A stretch of DNA of 64,000 nt. Origin: Halovulum dunhuangense (GTDB taxonomy: Bacteria > Pseudomonadota > Alphaproteobacteria > Rhodobacterales > Rhodobacteraceae). Both the position numbers and the translations under genes were made by a program. The notes under the pieces are model-generated. The model saw only the letters and a program-made list of their open reading frames with translations, did not search any database and was not told the origin of the DNA. The stretch covers positions 124,001-188,000 of the forward strand of contig NZ_JABFBC010000003.1 in the NCBI RefSeq assembly GCF_013093415.1, written 5' to 3'. Position 1 is the first letter of the stretch. The number at the start of each line of letters is the position of its first letter. This document shows positions 35,890-47,046 of the stretch, one piece after another.

Positions 35890-36708
35890 ATGTCGAAAAG
35901 CGCCGTGCGGCTGGCCGAGGTGGACCCGATCTGGTCCAGGATCCGCCTCGAGGCCGAGGAGATCACCCGCAACGAGCCGCTGATGGCGTCGCTCGTGCAT
36001 TCGGGGATCCTGTATCACAAGACGCTCGATGCCGTGCACAGCTTCCGCCTGGCGCAGAAGCTGAGTTCCAACGAGATGCCGGAACTGATCCTGCGGGAGA
36101 TATTCGACGCGGCCTATGCCGACGATCCCAAGCTGATCGAGGCGGCGCGGGCGGATCTGATGGCGGTCTACGAGCGCGATCCGGCCTGCCACCGTTTCAT
36201 CCAGCCGCTGCTGTTCTTCAAGGGCTACCAGGCGCTGCAATCCTACCGGCTGGCGCATTACCTGTGGACGCGCGAGCGGCGCGACCTGGCCTATTTCATC
36301 CAGATGCGCACTTCGGAGATCTTCGGTGTGGACATCCATCCGGCGGCGCGGATCGGCAAGGGCGTGATGATGGATCATGCCCATTCCATCGTGATCGGAG
36401 AGACGGCGGTGGTGGGCAACAACGTCTCGATGCTGCATTCGGTGACGCTGGGCGGCACCGGCAAGGAGGATGACGAGCGGCACCCGAAGATCGGGGACGG
36501 GGTGCTGATCGGCGCGGGTGCCGCGGTGCTGGGCAATATCCGCGTGGGCAACTGCTCGCGCATCGCGGCAGGTTCGGTGGTGCTGGCGGAGGTGCCGCCC
36601 TGCAAGACGGTGGCGGGCGTGCCGGCGCGGATCGTGGGCGAGGCCGGGTGTTCCGAGCCGTCGCAGATGATGGACCACCTGCTGAAGGGCGAGGCGATCG
36701 ACTGCTGA
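35890..36708 (+). CDS. cysE: Serine O-acetyltransferase CysE
   Basis: 272 aa. N-terminal helical SATase domain (DPIWSRIRLEAEEITRNEP) and left-handed beta-helix of hexapeptide repeats (IHPAARIGKGVMMDHAHSI). First step of cysteine synthesis from serine. ATG 35890 follows GGGAGAGG. cysE closes the GTA locus in relatives as well, so its position is a syntenic marker. Confidence 0.96.
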   Translation: MSKSAVRLAEVDPIWSRIRLEAEEITRNEPLMASLVHSGILYHKTLDAVHSFRLAQKLSSNEMPELILREIFDAAYADDPKLIEAARADLMAVYERDPACHRFIQPLLFFKGYQALQSYRLAHYLWTRERRDLAYFIQMRTSEIFGVDIHPAARIGKGVMMDHAHSIVIGETAVVGNNVSMLHSVTLGGTGKEDDERHPKIGDGVLIGAGAAVLGNIRVGNCSRIAAGSVVLAEVPPCKTVAGVPARIVGEAGCSEPSQMMDHLLKGEAIDC

Positions 36709-36732
36709 CCGTCGCCCGGTCGGGAGCACGAA

Positions 36733-36759
36733 AAAGGCCGGGCGATGTGCCCGGCCTTT
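36733..36759. terminator. Bidirectional terminator between cysE and pdhC
   Basis: An 11-bp perfect stem (36733-36743 with 36749-36759). The minus-strand side continues with TTTTTCG, strong for pdhC; the plus side has an interrupted T run, weaker for cysE. Confidence 0.85.
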
Positions 36760-36781
36760 CGCTTTTCGTGGGTCCGGCGGA

Positions 36782-38104
36782 TCAGGCCAGCATGTTGAGC
36801 GGCTCTTCCAGATAGCCCTTGATCGCGGCCAGGAACTCGGCGCCGAGCGCGCCGTCGATGACCCGGTGATCGACGGAAAGCGTCACCGACATGACGGTCG
36901 CGACCTCGATTTCGCCTTCGGCGTTCACCACCGGCTTCTTCACGCCCGCGCCGACCGCGAGGATCGAGGCGTGCGGCGGGTTGATGACGGCGTCGAAGTT
37001 CTCGACCCCCATCATGCCGAGGTTGGAGATGGCGAAGCTGCCGCCCTGGTATTCATGCGGCGCGAGCTTGCGGTCGCGAGCGCGGGCGGCGAGATCCTTC
37101 ATCTCGGCCGAAAGCGCCGACAGGGTCTTTGCGTGTGCGTCGCGCAGCACGGGGGTGAAGAGCCCGCCCTCGATCGCCACGGCCACGGCCACGTCGGAAG
37201 GCTTGAGCTGGAGCACCCGGTCGCCGGCCCAGACCGCGTTGCAGCCCGGCACGTCCTGAAGCGCCAGCGCGCAGGCCTTGATGATGAAGTCGTTGACCGA
37301 CAGCTTGACGCCACGCGCCTCGAGCTTGGCGTTCAGCTCTCCGCGGAACTTCATCAGCGCATCGAGACGGATGTCGCGGCGCAGGTAGAAATGCGGGATG
37401 GTCTGCTTTGCCTCGGACAGGCGGGCGGCGATGGTCTTGCGCATGCCGTCGAGCGGAAGCTCGGTGTATTCGCGGTCGGCATACATCTTGGCAACCGTCT
37501 CGGCGCTCATGCCCTGCGGGGCCGCGGACCTGGGTGCGGCGGCGGCCTGTGCGGCCGCGGGGGCGGCGGACTGGTCCGGTTGTGCCCTGGCGCTTTCGAC
37601 ATCGGCCTTGACGATGCGGCCATGCGGTCCGGTGCCCTTGACCTGCGTGAGGTCGATGCCCTTTTCCCTGGCGATGCGGCGGGCCAGCGGGCTTGCGAAG
37701 ATGCGGCCGCCATCGTCCGCCTTCGGCGCCGCGGGGGCGGCTGCCGGGGCTGCGGCTGCGGGGGCTGCGGCTGCGGGGGCTGCCGCCTCGGTCTTTGCTT
37801 CCGGCTTGGGAGCGGGGGGTGCGGCGGGTTCGGCACCGGCGTCGATGTCGCCTTCGCTCTCGCCCTCCTCGAGCAGGACCGCGATCAGGTCGTTGACCTT
37901 CACGCCCTCGGTGCCCTCGGGGACGACGATCTTGCCGAGGATGCCTTCGTCCACGGCCTCGAATTCCATGGTCGCCTTGTCGGTCTCGATCTCGGCGATG
38001 ACATCCCCGGCGGAGATGTTGTCGCCTTCCTTCTTGATCCACTTGGCGAGGGTGCCTTCCTCCATCGTGGGGGAGAGCGCGGGCATCAGGATGTTGATGG
38101 GCAT
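36782..38104 (-). CDS. pdhC: Pyruvate dehydrogenase E2, dihydrolipoyl acetyltransferase
   Basis: 440 aa. One lipoyl domain with Lys43 in ETDKATMEF, an Ala/Pro linker (about 90-145), a peripheral subunit-binding domain ([17 protein letters not shown]), and the catalytic domain with His413 and Asp417 (DHRVIDG). Forms the core of the PDH complex and makes acetyl-CoA. Third gene of pdhA-pdhB-pdhC; starts 16 bp after pdhB. Confidence 0.96.
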   Translation of the reverse strand: MPINILMPALSPTMEEGTLAKWIKKEGDNISAGDVIAEIETDKATMEFEAVDEGILGKIVVPEGTEGVKVNDLIAVLLEEGESEGDIDAGAEPAAPPAPKPEAKTEAAAPAAAAPAAAAPAAAPAAPKADDGGRIFASPLARRIAREKGIDLTQVKGTGPHGRIVKADVESARAQPDQSAAPAAAQAAAAPRSAAPQGMSAETVAKMYADREYTELPLDGMRKTIAARLSEAKQTIPHFYLRRDIRLDALMKFRGELNAKLEARGVKLSVNDFIIKACALALQDVPGCNAVWAGDRVLQLKPSDVAVAVAIEGGLFTPVLRDAHAKTLSALSAEMKDLAARARDRKLAPHEYQGGSFAISNLGMMGVENFDAVINPPHASILAVGAGVKKPVVNAEGEIEVATVMSVTLSVDHRVIDGALGAEFLAAIKGYLEEPLNMLA

Positions 38105-38120
38105 GTGCTGGCTCTCCCTC

Positions 38121-39485
38121 TCAGCGGTAGGTGACGGCCTTGGCCGCCTCGATGACTTCGGCGGTCGTGACCAGCGCGAGTTTCTCGAGGTTGGCGGCAT
38201 AGGGCATGGGAACATCCTTGCCCGTCAGGTTGATCACCGGCGCGTCGAGATAGTCGAAGGCCTGCTGCATGAGCACGGCGGAGATGTGGTTGCCGATCGA
38301 GCAGACCGGCCAGCCCTCTTCCACGGTGATGCAGCGGTTGGTCTTCTTCACGCTTTCGATCACGGTTTCGGTGTCCATCGGGCGCAGGGTGCGCAGGTCG
38401 ATCACCTCGGCGGAGATGCCTTCCTCGGCCAGCGCCTCGGCGGCCTGGAGCGCATAGGTCATGCCGATGCCGAAGCTGACGATGGTGACGTCGGACCCCT
38501 CGCGCCAGATCTTGGCCTTGCCGAGGGGGATGGTGAAATCGTCAAGCTCGGGCACCTCGAAGGAGCGGCCGTAGAGGATCTCGTTTTCCAGGAAGACGAC
38601 CGGGTTCGGGTCGCGGATGGCGGATTTCATCAGGCCCTTGGCGTCGGCGGCCGAATAGGGCTGGACGACCTTGAGGCCGGGCACGCTGGCATACCATGCC
38701 GCGTAGTCCTGGCTGTGCTGGGCGGCCACGCGGGCGGCGGCGCCGTTGGGGCCGCGGAACACGATGGGGCAGCCCATCTGGCCGCCGGACATGTAGAGCG
38801 TCTTGGCGGCGGAGTTGATGATCTGGTCGATGGCCTGCATCGCGAAGTTCCAGGTCATGAACTCGACGATCGGGCGAAGCCCTGCGAAGGCGGCACCCAC
38901 GGCGAGGCCGGCGAAGCCGTGTTCGGTGATCGGCGTGTCGATGACGCGCCGATCGCCGAACTCGTCGAGCATGCCCTGGCTGATCTTGTAGGCGCCCTGG
39001 TACTCGGCCACTTCCTCGCCCATCAGGAACACGTCGCCATCGCGGCGCATTTCCTCGGACATGGCATCGCGCAGCGCCTCGCGCACGGTCTGCGTCTTCA
39101 TCTTCGTGCCCTCGGGCCAGTCCGGGCTGGCCGATCTTTTCGGCGCGGCCGGGGCGGCGGGGGCCTTTGCCTCTGCCTTGGGGGCAGGCGCGGGTTCGGC
39201 GGCGGGGGCGGGGGCAGGTGCCTCGGCTTCGGAGGCGTCCTCGCCTTCCTCGACCAGCACGGCAATGGGGTCGTTGACCTTCACGCCTTCGGTGCCCTCG
39301 GCCACGAGGATCTTGCCGAGGATGCCTTCATCCACGGCCTCGAATTCCATCGTCGCCTTGTCGGTCTCGATCTCGGCGATGATGTCGCCGGCGGAAATGG
39401 TGTCGCCCTCTTTCTTCAGCCAGCGGGCGAGGGTGCCTTCCTCCATGGTGGGCGAAAGCGCGGGCATGAGGATATTGGTTGCCAT
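38121..39485 (-). CDS. pdhB: Pyruvate dehydrogenase E1 beta with N-terminal lipoyl domain
   Basis: 454 aa. Residues 1-80 are a lipoyl domain (Lys43 in ETDKATMEF) nearly identical to that of pdhC; an Ala/Pro/Glu linker follows; the E1-beta transketolase-like domain begins near 130 ([14 protein letters not shown]). A lipoyl domain on E1-beta is an alphaproteobacterial trait. Confidence 0.96.
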   Translation of the reverse strand: MATNILMPALSPTMEEGTLARWLKKEGDTISAGDIIAEIETDKATMEFEAVDEGILGKILVAEGTEGVKVNDPIAVLVEEGEDASEAEAPAPAPAAEPAPAPKAEAKAPAAPAAPKRSASPDWPEGTKMKTQTVREALRDAMSEEMRRDGDVFLMGEEVAEYQGAYKISQGMLDEFGDRRVIDTPITEHGFAGLAVGAAFAGLRPIVEFMTWNFAMQAIDQIINSAAKTLYMSGGQMGCPIVFRGPNGAAARVAAQHSQDYAAWYASVPGLKVVQPYSAADAKGLMKSAIRDPNPVVFLENEILYGRSFEVPELDDFTIPLGKAKIWREGSDVTIVSFGIGMTYALQAAEALAEEGISAEVIDLRTLRPMDTETVIESVKKTNRCITVEEGWPVCSIGNHISAVLMQQAFDYLDAPVINLTGKDVPMPYAANLEKLALVTTAEVIEAAKAVTYR

Positions 39486-39498
39486 GTGCGTCGGCCCC

Positions 39499-40500
39499 TT
39501 ATGCGTAAACGTCGGTATAGAGTTCTTCGAGCGCCGGTTCCGGGCTGTCCTGGGCGAACTGGGCGGCGTCGTTGATGATCGCCTTGATGTCCTTGTCGAT
39601 CGCCTTCAGGTCGTCCTCGGACGCGTGCTTGCCGGTCAGCAGCATGTCGCGCACGCCGTTGATCGGGTCGCGTTCGTCGCGCATCTTCTGCACCTCTTCG
39701 CGGGTCCGGTACTTGGCCGGGTCCGACATCGAGTGGCCGCGGTAGCGGTAGGTCATCACCTCGAGGATGTAGGGGCCGTTGCCGGCGCGGCAGTGGGCGA
39801 CCGCCTTTTCGCCGGCGGCCTTGACCGCGAGGACGTCCATGCCGTCCACCTGCTCGCCGGGGATGCCGTATGCCTCGCCTCGGGCGAAGAGGCTGGGCGA
39901 CTTGGTCGAACGCTTGGTCGAGGTGCCCATGGCGTACTGGTTGTTCTCGATCACGAAGATCACCGGCAGCATCCACAACTCGGCCATGTTGTAGGTCTCG
40001 TAGACCTGGCCCTGGTTAGCGGCGCCGTCCCCGAAATAGGTGAAGCAGACATTGTCGTTGCCGCGATACTTGTTGGCGAAGGCAAGTCCCGCGCCGAGCG
40101 GCACGTTGGCGCCGACGATGCCGTGGCCGCCGTAGAATTCCTTTTCCTTGGAGAACATGTGCATCGAGCCGCCCTTGCCGCGGGAGTAGCCCCCCTCGCG
40201 GCCGGTCAGTTCTGCCATGACGCCCTTGGGGTCCATGCCGCAGGCCAGCATGTGGCCGTGGTCGCGATAGGTGGTGATGCGCTGGTCGCCATCCTTTGCG
40301 GTCGCCTCGAGCCCGACGACAACGGCTTCCTGGCCGATGTAGAGGTGGCAGAAACCGCCGATCAGGCCCATGCCGTAAAGCTGGCCCGCCTTTTCCTCGA
40401 AGCGGCGGATCATCAGCATCTCGCGGTAGTAGTGCAGCAACTCGTCCTTGGACGCGTTGGACTGCTTGGCGCGGCTGGTGCGCTTGGGTGTCGTGGTCAT
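39499..40500 (-). CDS. pdhA: Pyruvate dehydrogenase E1 alpha
   Basis: 333 aa. ThDP motif [12 protein letters not shown] near residue 160 ending in NN, and the phosphorylation-loop-like [14 protein letters not shown]. Heterotetramer with PdhB decarboxylates pyruvate. First gene of the operon; 13 bp separate it from pdhB. A palindrome lies in its leader. Confidence 0.96.
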   Translation of the reverse strand: MTTTPKRTSRAKQSNASKDELLHYYREMLMIRRFEEKAGQLYGMGLIGGFCHLYIGQEAVVVGLEATAKDGDQRITTYRDHGHMLACGMDPKGVMAELTGREGGYSRGKGGSMHMFSKEKEFYGGHGIVGANVPLGAGLAFANKYRGNDNVCFTYFGDGAANQGQVYETYNMAELWMLPVIFVIENNQYAMGTSTKRSTKSPSLFARGEAYGIPGEQVDGMDVLAVKAAGEKAVAHCRAGNGPYILEVMTYRYRGHSMSDPAKYRTREEVQKMRDERDPINGVRDMLLTGKHASEDDLKAIDKDIKAIINDAAQFAQDSPEPALEELYTDVYA

Positions 40501-40520
40501 CCGTCCCCCTACGACAATTG

Positions 40521-40534
40521 GTTTAGTATTAAAC
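40521..40534. promoter_or_regulatory. Palindrome in the pdhA leader, candidate operator
   Basis: GTTTA-GTAT-TAAAC (40521-40534) lies between a minus-strand TATACT (40542-40547, likely -10) and the pdhA ATG at 40500. Its AT-richness stands out. Placement just downstream of the start site would suit a repressor. Confidence 0.4.
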
Positions 40535-40631
40535 TACCTAGAGTATACGGGACGCGGGAGGAGAAATCCACACTTGTGATGAAATCGGCTTGACCGGCGC
40601 GGGGTGCCAGCGCGGCCCTTGCGGGATTGGC

Positions 40632-40937
40632 TCAGCGGATGACGATCTCGTCCGCGCGGGCGAGGCCCAGCACCTTGCGCGCCTGTTCGTCGAGCAGGTC
40701 GAGGTCGAGATATTCGGCCGACAGGCGGCGGGTGCGATTCTCGAGGACGGCGCGTTCGGCGCGGAGGGTTTCGAGTTCGCGTTCGAGCTGGATCGCCTGC
40801 GCCTCGACCTGGATGCGGCGGAAGGTGCCGTAGTCGCCCTGGATCGCGGCATAGGTGAAGTAGGTGATCGCGGCGGTCACACCGATCGAAAAGACCATCC
40901 CGAAAAGGGTGGGGCGCCGTGTTTCTGCCTGTGTCAC
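40632..40937 (-). CDS. FtsB/DivIC-like septum formation initiator protein
   Basis: 101 aa. One membrane segment (about 12-30) then a coiled coil (RRIQVEAQAIQLERELETLRAERA). Fits the FtsB family that helps build the divisome with FtsL and FtsQ. GTG start. It stands alone between pdhA and the aldolase with its own promoter. Confidence 0.82.
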   Translation of the reverse strand: MTQAETRRPTLFGMVFSIGVTAAITYFTYAAIQGDYGTFRRIQVEAQAIQLERELETLRAERAVLENRTRRLSAEYLDLDLLDEQARKVLGLARADEIVIR

Positions 40938-40974
40938 TCTCTGCCTCGATACGCATTCGGCTGCGCTTGGGGCG

Positions 40975-41003
40975 AGTATGCCACAGGCAGGGCGGGCTGT
41001 GAA
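40975..41003 (-). promoter_or_regulatory. Putative promoter of the FtsB-like gene
   Basis: Minus strand TTCACA (40998-41003), 17-base spacer, CATACT (40975-40980); about 37 bases before the GTG start. The aldolase terminator lies directly upstream. Confidence 0.45.
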
Positions 41004-41012
41004 TCCACCAAA

Positions 41013-41041
41013 TGAAAAGGGCGCGCGAGCTGCGCGCCCTT
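41013..41041 (-). terminator. Terminator of the aldolase gene
   Basis: A 10-bp stem (41017-41026 with 41032-41041) then TTTTCATT on the minus strand, 18 bases after the stop. Confidence 0.88.
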
Positions 41042-41059
41042 CTGCCGTGGGGGCTGCAC

Positions 41060-41989
41060 TCAGGCGCGGCCCTTGTAGATGTCCACCAGCTTGCCCAGCA
41101 TCTCGAGCGCCTCTCCGCGTTCGCGCTGGAAGGTGTTGCGGCCGATGATCGAGCCGTTGCCGCCGCCGTCGCGGATCGCGCGGGCGTCGTCATAGACTGA
41201 GCTTTCGCCCTTTTTCGCGCCGCCCGAGAAGACGACGATGCGGCGGCCGTTGAAGGCGGCCTGCATGCAGTGGCGCACGCGGGCGGCCTGGGTCGCGACG
41301 TCGATCTGCTGCGCCTCGTAGACCTTTTTCGCCTCGGGCAACTCCAGGTGGTCGGTCGAGAGCTTGATCTTGATGATGTGGGCACCGAGGAGGGCTGCGA
41401 TCTGCGCGGCATAGGCGGCGATGTCGATGGCCGTCTCGCCGTCCTTGGAGATCGCCTCGCCGCGCGGATAGGACCAGATCACCGTGGCGACGCCCTTGGC
41501 GGCCGCTTCCTCGCGCATGGCGGAGATTTCCTCGAACATGTCGAGGGCCATGTCCGAACCCGGGTAGACAGTGAAGCCGATGGCCGCGCAGCCCAGCCGC
41601 AGCGCGTCGTCCACGGACGCGGTGATCGCCTGGTTCTTGCCGGCGGTGTCGGACATCAGCGAGTTGGCCGAGTTCACCTTGAGGATGGTGGGGATCTGGC
41701 CCGCGAAGGTGTCGGCGCCCGCCTCGATCATGCCGAGCGGTGCGGCATAGGCGTTGAGGCCCGCGTCGATCGCCAGCTGGTAGTGGTAGTGCGGGTCATA
41801 GGCAGCGGGGTTCGGGGCGAAGCTGCGGGCGGGGCCGTGTTCGAAACCCTGGTCCACGGGCAGGATGATCATCTTGCCGGTGCCGCCCAGCTTGCCGGTC
41901 ATCAGGATGCGGTTGAGGTTTGCCTTAACCCCCGGCGTCTCTCCCTCGTAGTGCGACAGGATCTGCCGCACGATGCGCGTCGATTTCAT
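41060..41989 (-). CDS. Class I fructose-bisphosphate aldolase (DhnA type)
   Basis: 309 aa. Belongs to the archaeal/DhnA class I family: IILPVDQGFEHGP, HIIKIKLSTDH with the likely Schiff-base lysine, and GGGNGSIIGRN phosphate binding. Schiff-base, metal-independent aldol cleavage of fructose-1,6-bisphosphate. Start at MKSTRIVRQILSHY; the longer in-frame extension overlaps the pgk terminator and is rejected. Confidence 0.93.
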   Translation of the reverse strand: MKSTRIVRQILSHYEGETPGVKANLNRILMTGKLGGTGKMIILPVDQGFEHGPARSFAPNPAAYDPHYHYQLAIDAGLNAYAAPLGMIEAGADTFAGQIPTILKVNSANSLMSDTAGKNQAITASVDDALRLGCAAIGFTVYPGSDMALDMFEEISAMREEAAAKGVATVIWSYPRGEAISKDGETAIDIAAYAAQIAALLGAHIIKIKLSTDHLELPEAKKVYEAQQIDVATQAARVRHCMQAAFNGRRIVVFSGGAKKGESSVYDDARAIRDGGGNGSIIGRNTFQRERGEALEMLGKLVDIYKGRA

Positions 41990-42064
41990 GGTGTCTCCCA
42001 GGGCCAGTTGAAGATGCCCTTGGGTAAGCCCTGGCCGTGGCGTCGTCAACGGGCAGGCGGCCGC

Positions 42065-42093
42065 AGGAAAAAGGGCGCCGATGGGGCGCCCTT
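42065..42093 (-). terminator. Terminator of pgk
   Basis: AAGGGCGCC (42071-42079) with GGCGCCCTT (42085-42093) forms a 9-bp stem; a T run follows on the minus strand. It lies 10 bases after the pgk stop. Confidence 0.88.
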
Positions 42094-42102
42094 CGTGCGG
42101 GT

Positions 42103-43290
<1,188 letters not shown>

Positions 43291-43306
43291 CGGGGACTCC
43301 TCTCAA

Positions 43307-43450
43307 TCAGCGCCAGAAGGCGAGCCAGGTCGTGATGCGGATGAGCTGCTTGCCCAGGAACACGATGGCCGCGCCGTCGTTCAGCACCCTGTCGGCGTAC
43401 CAGAGGCCGGCCGCGGCCAGCACCACCAGCAACGCCGTCAGGGGTTTCAT
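43307..43450 (-). CDS. Small single-span membrane protein, 47 aa
   Basis: MKPLTALLVVLAAAGLWYAD is followed by a basic-hydrophobic tail ending ITTWLAFWR. One N-terminal hydrophobic segment. It fits the 160-bp tkt-pgk gap on the same strand, with 17 bp to each neighbour's coding side, so it may be real; no family is recognised. Confidence 0.45.
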   Translation of the reverse strand: MKPLTALLVVLAAAGLWYADRVLNDGAAIVFLGKQLIRITTWLAFWR

Positions 43451-43467
43451 CGGCCCTCGACCCTGCC

Positions 43468-45486
43468 TTACAGCAGGGCTTCTGCGCGGGCGGCCACGGC
43501 TTCGGCGGTGATGCCGAAATGGGTGTAGAGCTTGTCGGCCGGGGCGGAAGCGCCGAAGCTGTCCATGCCCACGAAATCGGCCTTGCGGGCGTTGCCGCCC
43601 TCGCCGGTCAGCCAGCGGTCCCAGCACTGGCGGATGCCCGCCTCGACCGCGACGCGCACGGCGCTGCGCGGCAGGATGCGGGCGCGGAGCTTTTCGTCCT
43701 GGGCCGCGAAAAGTTCCAGCGAGGGAACGGAAACGACGCGGGTGCCGATGCCCTTGGCTTCCAGGATGGCGCGGGCGCCGAGCGCGATCTCGACCTCGGA
43801 GCCGGTGGCGAGCAGCACGACTTTCCGCGCGCCCGTCGCCTCGGCCAGCACATAGGCGCCGGTGGCCGACAGGTTGCGGTTCTTGTGCTCGGTGCGCAGG
43901 GTCGGCAGGTTCTGCCGCGAGAGCGCGATCACGCTGGGCCGGTCCTTGGATTCCAGGGCGAGCTGCCAGCATTCCGCGGTCTCGACCGCGTCGGCGGGGC
44001 GGAACACGAGCAGGTTCGGGATCGCGCGGAGCGCCGCCAGATGTTCGACCGGCTGGTGGGTGGGGCCGTCCTCGCCCAGGCCGATGGAATCGTGCGTCAT
44101 GACATAGACGACGCGCGTGCCCATGAGCGCCGACAGGCGGATCGAGGGGCGGGCGTAGTCGGTGAAGACAAGGAAGGTGCCGCCGTAGGGCACCACGCCG
44201 CCATGCAGCGCCATGCCGTTCATCGCCGCGGCCATGCCATGTTCGCGGATGCCGTAGTGAACATAGCGGCCGGTGCGGTTCTCGGCGTCGAAAACGCCCA
44301 GATCGGGGGTCAGCGTGTTGTTGGAGCCGGTCAGGTCGGCCGAGCCGCCGATGGTTTCGGGCATCGCCTTGTTGATGACGGCAAGCGCCATTTCCGATGC
44401 CTTGCGGGTCGCGACCTTGGGCTGGTCCTGGCTCACCTGCGCCTTGAAGGCGCGGATGGCGCCGTTGAGCGCGCGGGGCAGGTCGCCCGCGATCAGGCGC
44501 TGGAACTCGTCGCGGCGGCGCTGGCCGAGGGCGGCGACGCGGGTTTCCCAGGCGGTGCGCGCCTCGGCGCCGCGGCTGCCGATGGCGGCCCAGGCGTCAC
44601 GGATGTCCTGCGGGATTTCGAACGGGGCGTGGTTCCAGTGGTAGATGGAGCGCACGACCTCGATCTCCTTGGCGCCGAGCGGCGACCCGTGGGCCGAGGC
44701 CGTGTCCTGCTTGGCCGGCGAGCCGTAGCCGATATGGGTCTTGCAGGCGACAAGCGCGGGGCGCGGGCTGGCCTTGGCGGCGGTGATGGCGGCGTCGATC
44801 GCCTCGGGGTCATGGCCGTCGCAGGCGAACACGTCCCAGCCCGACGCCGTGAAGCGGGCGGCCTGGTCGGTGATGTCGGATTTCGACACCTTGCCGTCGA
44901 TGGAGATGCCGTTGTCGTCCCACAGCACGATCAGCCGGGAAAGCTGCTGCTTGCCGGCAAGGCCGATCGCCTCCTGGCTGACGCCTTCCATCAGGCAGCC
45001 GTCGCCGGCGATGACATAGGTGTAGTGGTCCACCACCTTGCGCGAGAAACGGGCAGCGAGCGATTCCTCGGCCATGGCGAAGCCCACGGCGTTGGCGATG
45101 CCCTGGCCGAGCGGGCCTGTCGTCGTCTCGATCCCCTGGGCGTGGCCGTATTCCGGGTGGCCGGCGGTCCTGGAGCCGAGCTGGCGGAAGTTGCGGATCT
45201 GGTCGATGGTCATGTCGGCATAGCCGGTCAGGTGCAGAAGCCCGTAGAGCAGCATCGAGCCGTGGCCCGCGGACAGGATGAAGCGGTCGCGGTCGAACCA
45301 GCCGGGGGTGGAGGCGTCGAACTTGAGATGCTTCTCGAACAGCACCGTGGCCACGTCTGCCATGCCCATCGGCATGCCGGGATGGCCGGAATTGGCGGCC
45401 TCGACCGCGTCGATGGCCAGCACGCGCAGCGCTGCGGCCTTGGCAAAATGCTCCGGGTGGCGGGTGCGAAGGTCTTCGATGTTCAC
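43468..45486 (-). CDS. tkt: Transketolase
   Basis: 672 aa. [13 protein letters not shown] and [16 protein letters not shown] at the N-terminus, ThDP motif GDGCLMEG, and [18 protein letters not shown] in the second domain. Transfers two-carbon units in the pentose phosphate and Calvin cycles. GTG start with AAGGGG upstream. Full family length. Confidence 0.97.
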   Translation of the reverse strand: MNIEDLRTRHPEHFAKAAALRVLAIDAVEAANSGHPGMPMGMADVATVLFEKHLKFDASTPGWFDRDRFILSAGHGSMLLYGLLHLTGYADMTIDQIRNFRQLGSRTAGHPEYGHAQGIETTTGPLGQGIANAVGFAMAEESLAARFSRKVVDHYTYVIAGDGCLMEGVSQEAIGLAGKQQLSRLIVLWDDNGISIDGKVSKSDITDQAARFTASGWDVFACDGHDPEAIDAAITAAKASPRPALVACKTHIGYGSPAKQDTASAHGSPLGAKEIEVVRSIYHWNHAPFEIPQDIRDAWAAIGSRGAEARTAWETRVAALGQRRRDEFQRLIAGDLPRALNGAIRAFKAQVSQDQPKVATRKASEMALAVINKAMPETIGGSADLTGSNNTLTPDLGVFDAENRTGRYVHYGIREHGMAAAMNGMALHGGVVPYGGTFLVFTDYARPSIRLSALMGTRVVYVMTHDSIGLGEDGPTHQPVEHLAALRAIPNLLVFRPADAVETAECWQLALESKDRPSVIALSRQNLPTLRTEHKNRNLSATGAYVLAEATGARKVVLLATGSEVEIALGARAILEAKGIGTRVVSVPSLELFAAQDEKLRARILPRSAVRVAVEAGIRQCWDRWLTGEGGNARKADFVGMDSFGASAPADKLYTHFGITAEAVAARAEALL

Positions 45487-45547
45487 GGGATACGGCCCCT
45501 TGTGGCGGTCGGCGGGCCGCTTGGGCCCTGGATACGGGTTCGCAGCA

Positions 45548-45575
45548 CCAATACCGATTGTCCCCTGACGGTCAA
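45548..45575 (-). promoter_or_regulatory. Putative tkt promoter
   Basis: Minus strand TTGACC (45570-45575) and TATTGG (45548-45553), 16 bases apart, about 60 bases before the GTG. Confidence 0.4.
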
Positions 45576-45695
45576 GCGCCGCAGGGGATCGCGGCCCTTG
45601 AAATAAGGGATGCAGGACTTGCAGAATGTGTCATAAACTATTGCAAAGGCGGGCAGACGGTCGCAAGACCCGCCAGATGACCGCAATGGAACGGA

Positions 45696-45938
45696 ATGCC
45701 GATGACAGAACTGGAAAGCCTTGCCGCCCGGCTGGAAGAGGCGCTGGATGCGCTCGAGGCGGGGCATGGAGCCTGGGGCAGCCCTGAAGATGCGGGCGCC
45801 GAGGTCGCGGCGCTGCGGCGGGAGAACGACGCGCTGCGCGAAAAGGTGGCCGCGCTGGAGGCGGCGCGGGAGGACGACCTGGCGCAACTCGACAAGCTGA
45901 TCGCCCAACTCAAACCCCTGGTCGAGGAGGCGCTGTGA
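45696..45938 (+). CDS. Coiled-coil protein upstream of zapA
   Basis: 80 aa. Almost all one heptad-rich helix (LESLAARLEEALDALEAG, then VAALRRENDALREKVAALEA). No known domain. Its stop overlaps the zapA start by one base, so a role in division alongside ZapA is a fair guess. ATG 45702 is an alternative start. Confidence 0.75.
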   Translation: MPMTELESLAARLEEALDALEAGHGAWGSPEDAGAEVAALRRENDALREKVAALEAAREDDLAQLDKLIAQLKPLVEEAL

Positions 45939-46294
45939 TGCCCGAGATCACCGTATCCATCGGCGGCCGCAGTTTCCGCATGGCCTGCGAGCCCGGCGAG
46001 GAGAACAACCTGCACCAGGCCGCCGAACTGCTGGATGCCGAGGCGGAGACGCTTCAGAAGGCGATCGGGCGGCTGCCCGAGCCACGGATGCTGCTGATGT
46101 CGGGGCTGATGCTGGCCGACCGGATGATCGAGCTGGCGCGCCAGACCCAGGCCATCGAGGAGGAGAACCAGAAGCTGCGGCGGCAGGTGTCCCAGGCGGG
46201 TGGCGCGCGGCCGGGCGCGGACGAGGCCACGCGGAAGGCGATCCGGCGGCTGGAGGACGCGACCGCGCGGGCCGAGAAGCTGGCCGGGCGCTGA
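45938..46294 (+). CDS. zapA: Cell division protein ZapA
   Basis: 118 aa. PEITVSIGGRSFRMACEPGEE and HQAAELLDAEAETL match ZapA; the rest is a coiled coil. It bundles FtsZ filaments. GAGGAGG at 45924-45930 fits the ATG at 45938. Confidence 0.88.
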   Translation: MPEITVSIGGRSFRMACEPGEENNLHQAAELLDAEAETLQKAIGRLPEPRMLLMSGLMLADRMIELARQTQAIEEENQKLRRQVSQAGGARPGADEATRKAIRRLEDATARAEKLAGR

Positions 46295-46325
46295 GCGCCC
46301 GGGCCGGTGGTTCGGGTGGGGCGGG

Positions 46326-46694
46326 TCAGCCCTTGTTCGCGTCGCGGATCTTGGCGGCGGCGTCCTTGTCATAGGTGACGCCGGCCTTGTCGAACAGTTC
46401 GTCCAACTCGCCCGAGAGGGTCATTTCCACGATGATGTCGCAGCCGCCGACGAATTCGCCCTTGACGTAGAGCTGGGGGATGGTCGGCCAGTCGGAGAAG
46501 GACTTGATCCCCTCGCGGATGTCCTGGTCGGCGAGCACGTTCACGTCCTTGTAGGCGACGCCCATGTAGTTCAGCACGCCCGCCACCTTTGACGAGAAGC
46601 CGCATTGCGGCATCTGCGAGGTGCCCTTCATGTAAAGCACCACGTCGTTTGCCCCGATATCGGCGCGGATCCGGTCATGTGCGGCTTCGGTCAT
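46326..46694 (-). CDS. grxD: Monothiol glutaredoxin, Grx4 family
   Basis: 122 aa. CGFS active site (residues 31-34, QCGFSSKV), then SDWPTIPQLYVKGEFVGGCDI. Binds and transfers [2Fe-2S] clusters with BolA proteins. The next gene upstream is a BolA homologue, so the pair is co-encoded. Confidence 0.95.
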   Translation of the reverse strand: MTEAAHDRIRADIGANDVVLYMKGTSQMPQCGFSSKVAGVLNYMGVAYKDVNVLADQDIREGIKSFSDWPTIPQLYVKGEFVGGCDIIVEMTLSGELDELFDKAGVTYDKDAAAKIRDANKG

Positions 46695-46740
46695 TTCTTG
46701 CAGTCCTCTCTCTTGCGGCCGCGATCCTGCGGCGCGCGGG

Positions 46741-46980
46741 TCAGGCGGGTTTCGTGGTCAGGGCCAGCGCGTGCAATTCGCCGGCGGGGCCGTCCATCTT
46801 GCCCTGGAGCGCGGCATAGACGAGCTGGTGCTGCCTGACGCGGGTCAGGCCGCGAAACTCCTCGGCGATGACGGTGGCGGCGTAGTGGTTGCCGTCGCCG
46901 GCCAGGTCGCGGATCTCGATCTGTGCGGTGGGGAAGGCGGCGCGGATCAGCCGCTCTATTTCCCGTGCTTCCATGGCCAT
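46741..46980 (-). CDS. BolA family protein
   Basis: 79 aa. IEIRDLAGDGNHYAATVIAEEFRG, then RVRQHQLVYAALQ is the BolA/YrbA pattern. Partner of monothiol glutaredoxin in Fe-S trafficking or iron sensing. The first of two near ATGs is used, with AAGGAG upstream; 46974 is the other. Confidence 0.92.
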   Translation of the reverse strand: MAMEAREIERLIRAAFPTAQIEIRDLAGDGNHYAATVIAEEFRGLTRVRQHQLVYAALQGKMDGPAGELHALALTTKPA

Positions 46981-47046
46981 GGCGTCACGCTCCTTGGGAT
47001 GTTCGTCTGAAAGCTAAGTCCGTCGGCGCGGGCTTGCAAGCGGGGG

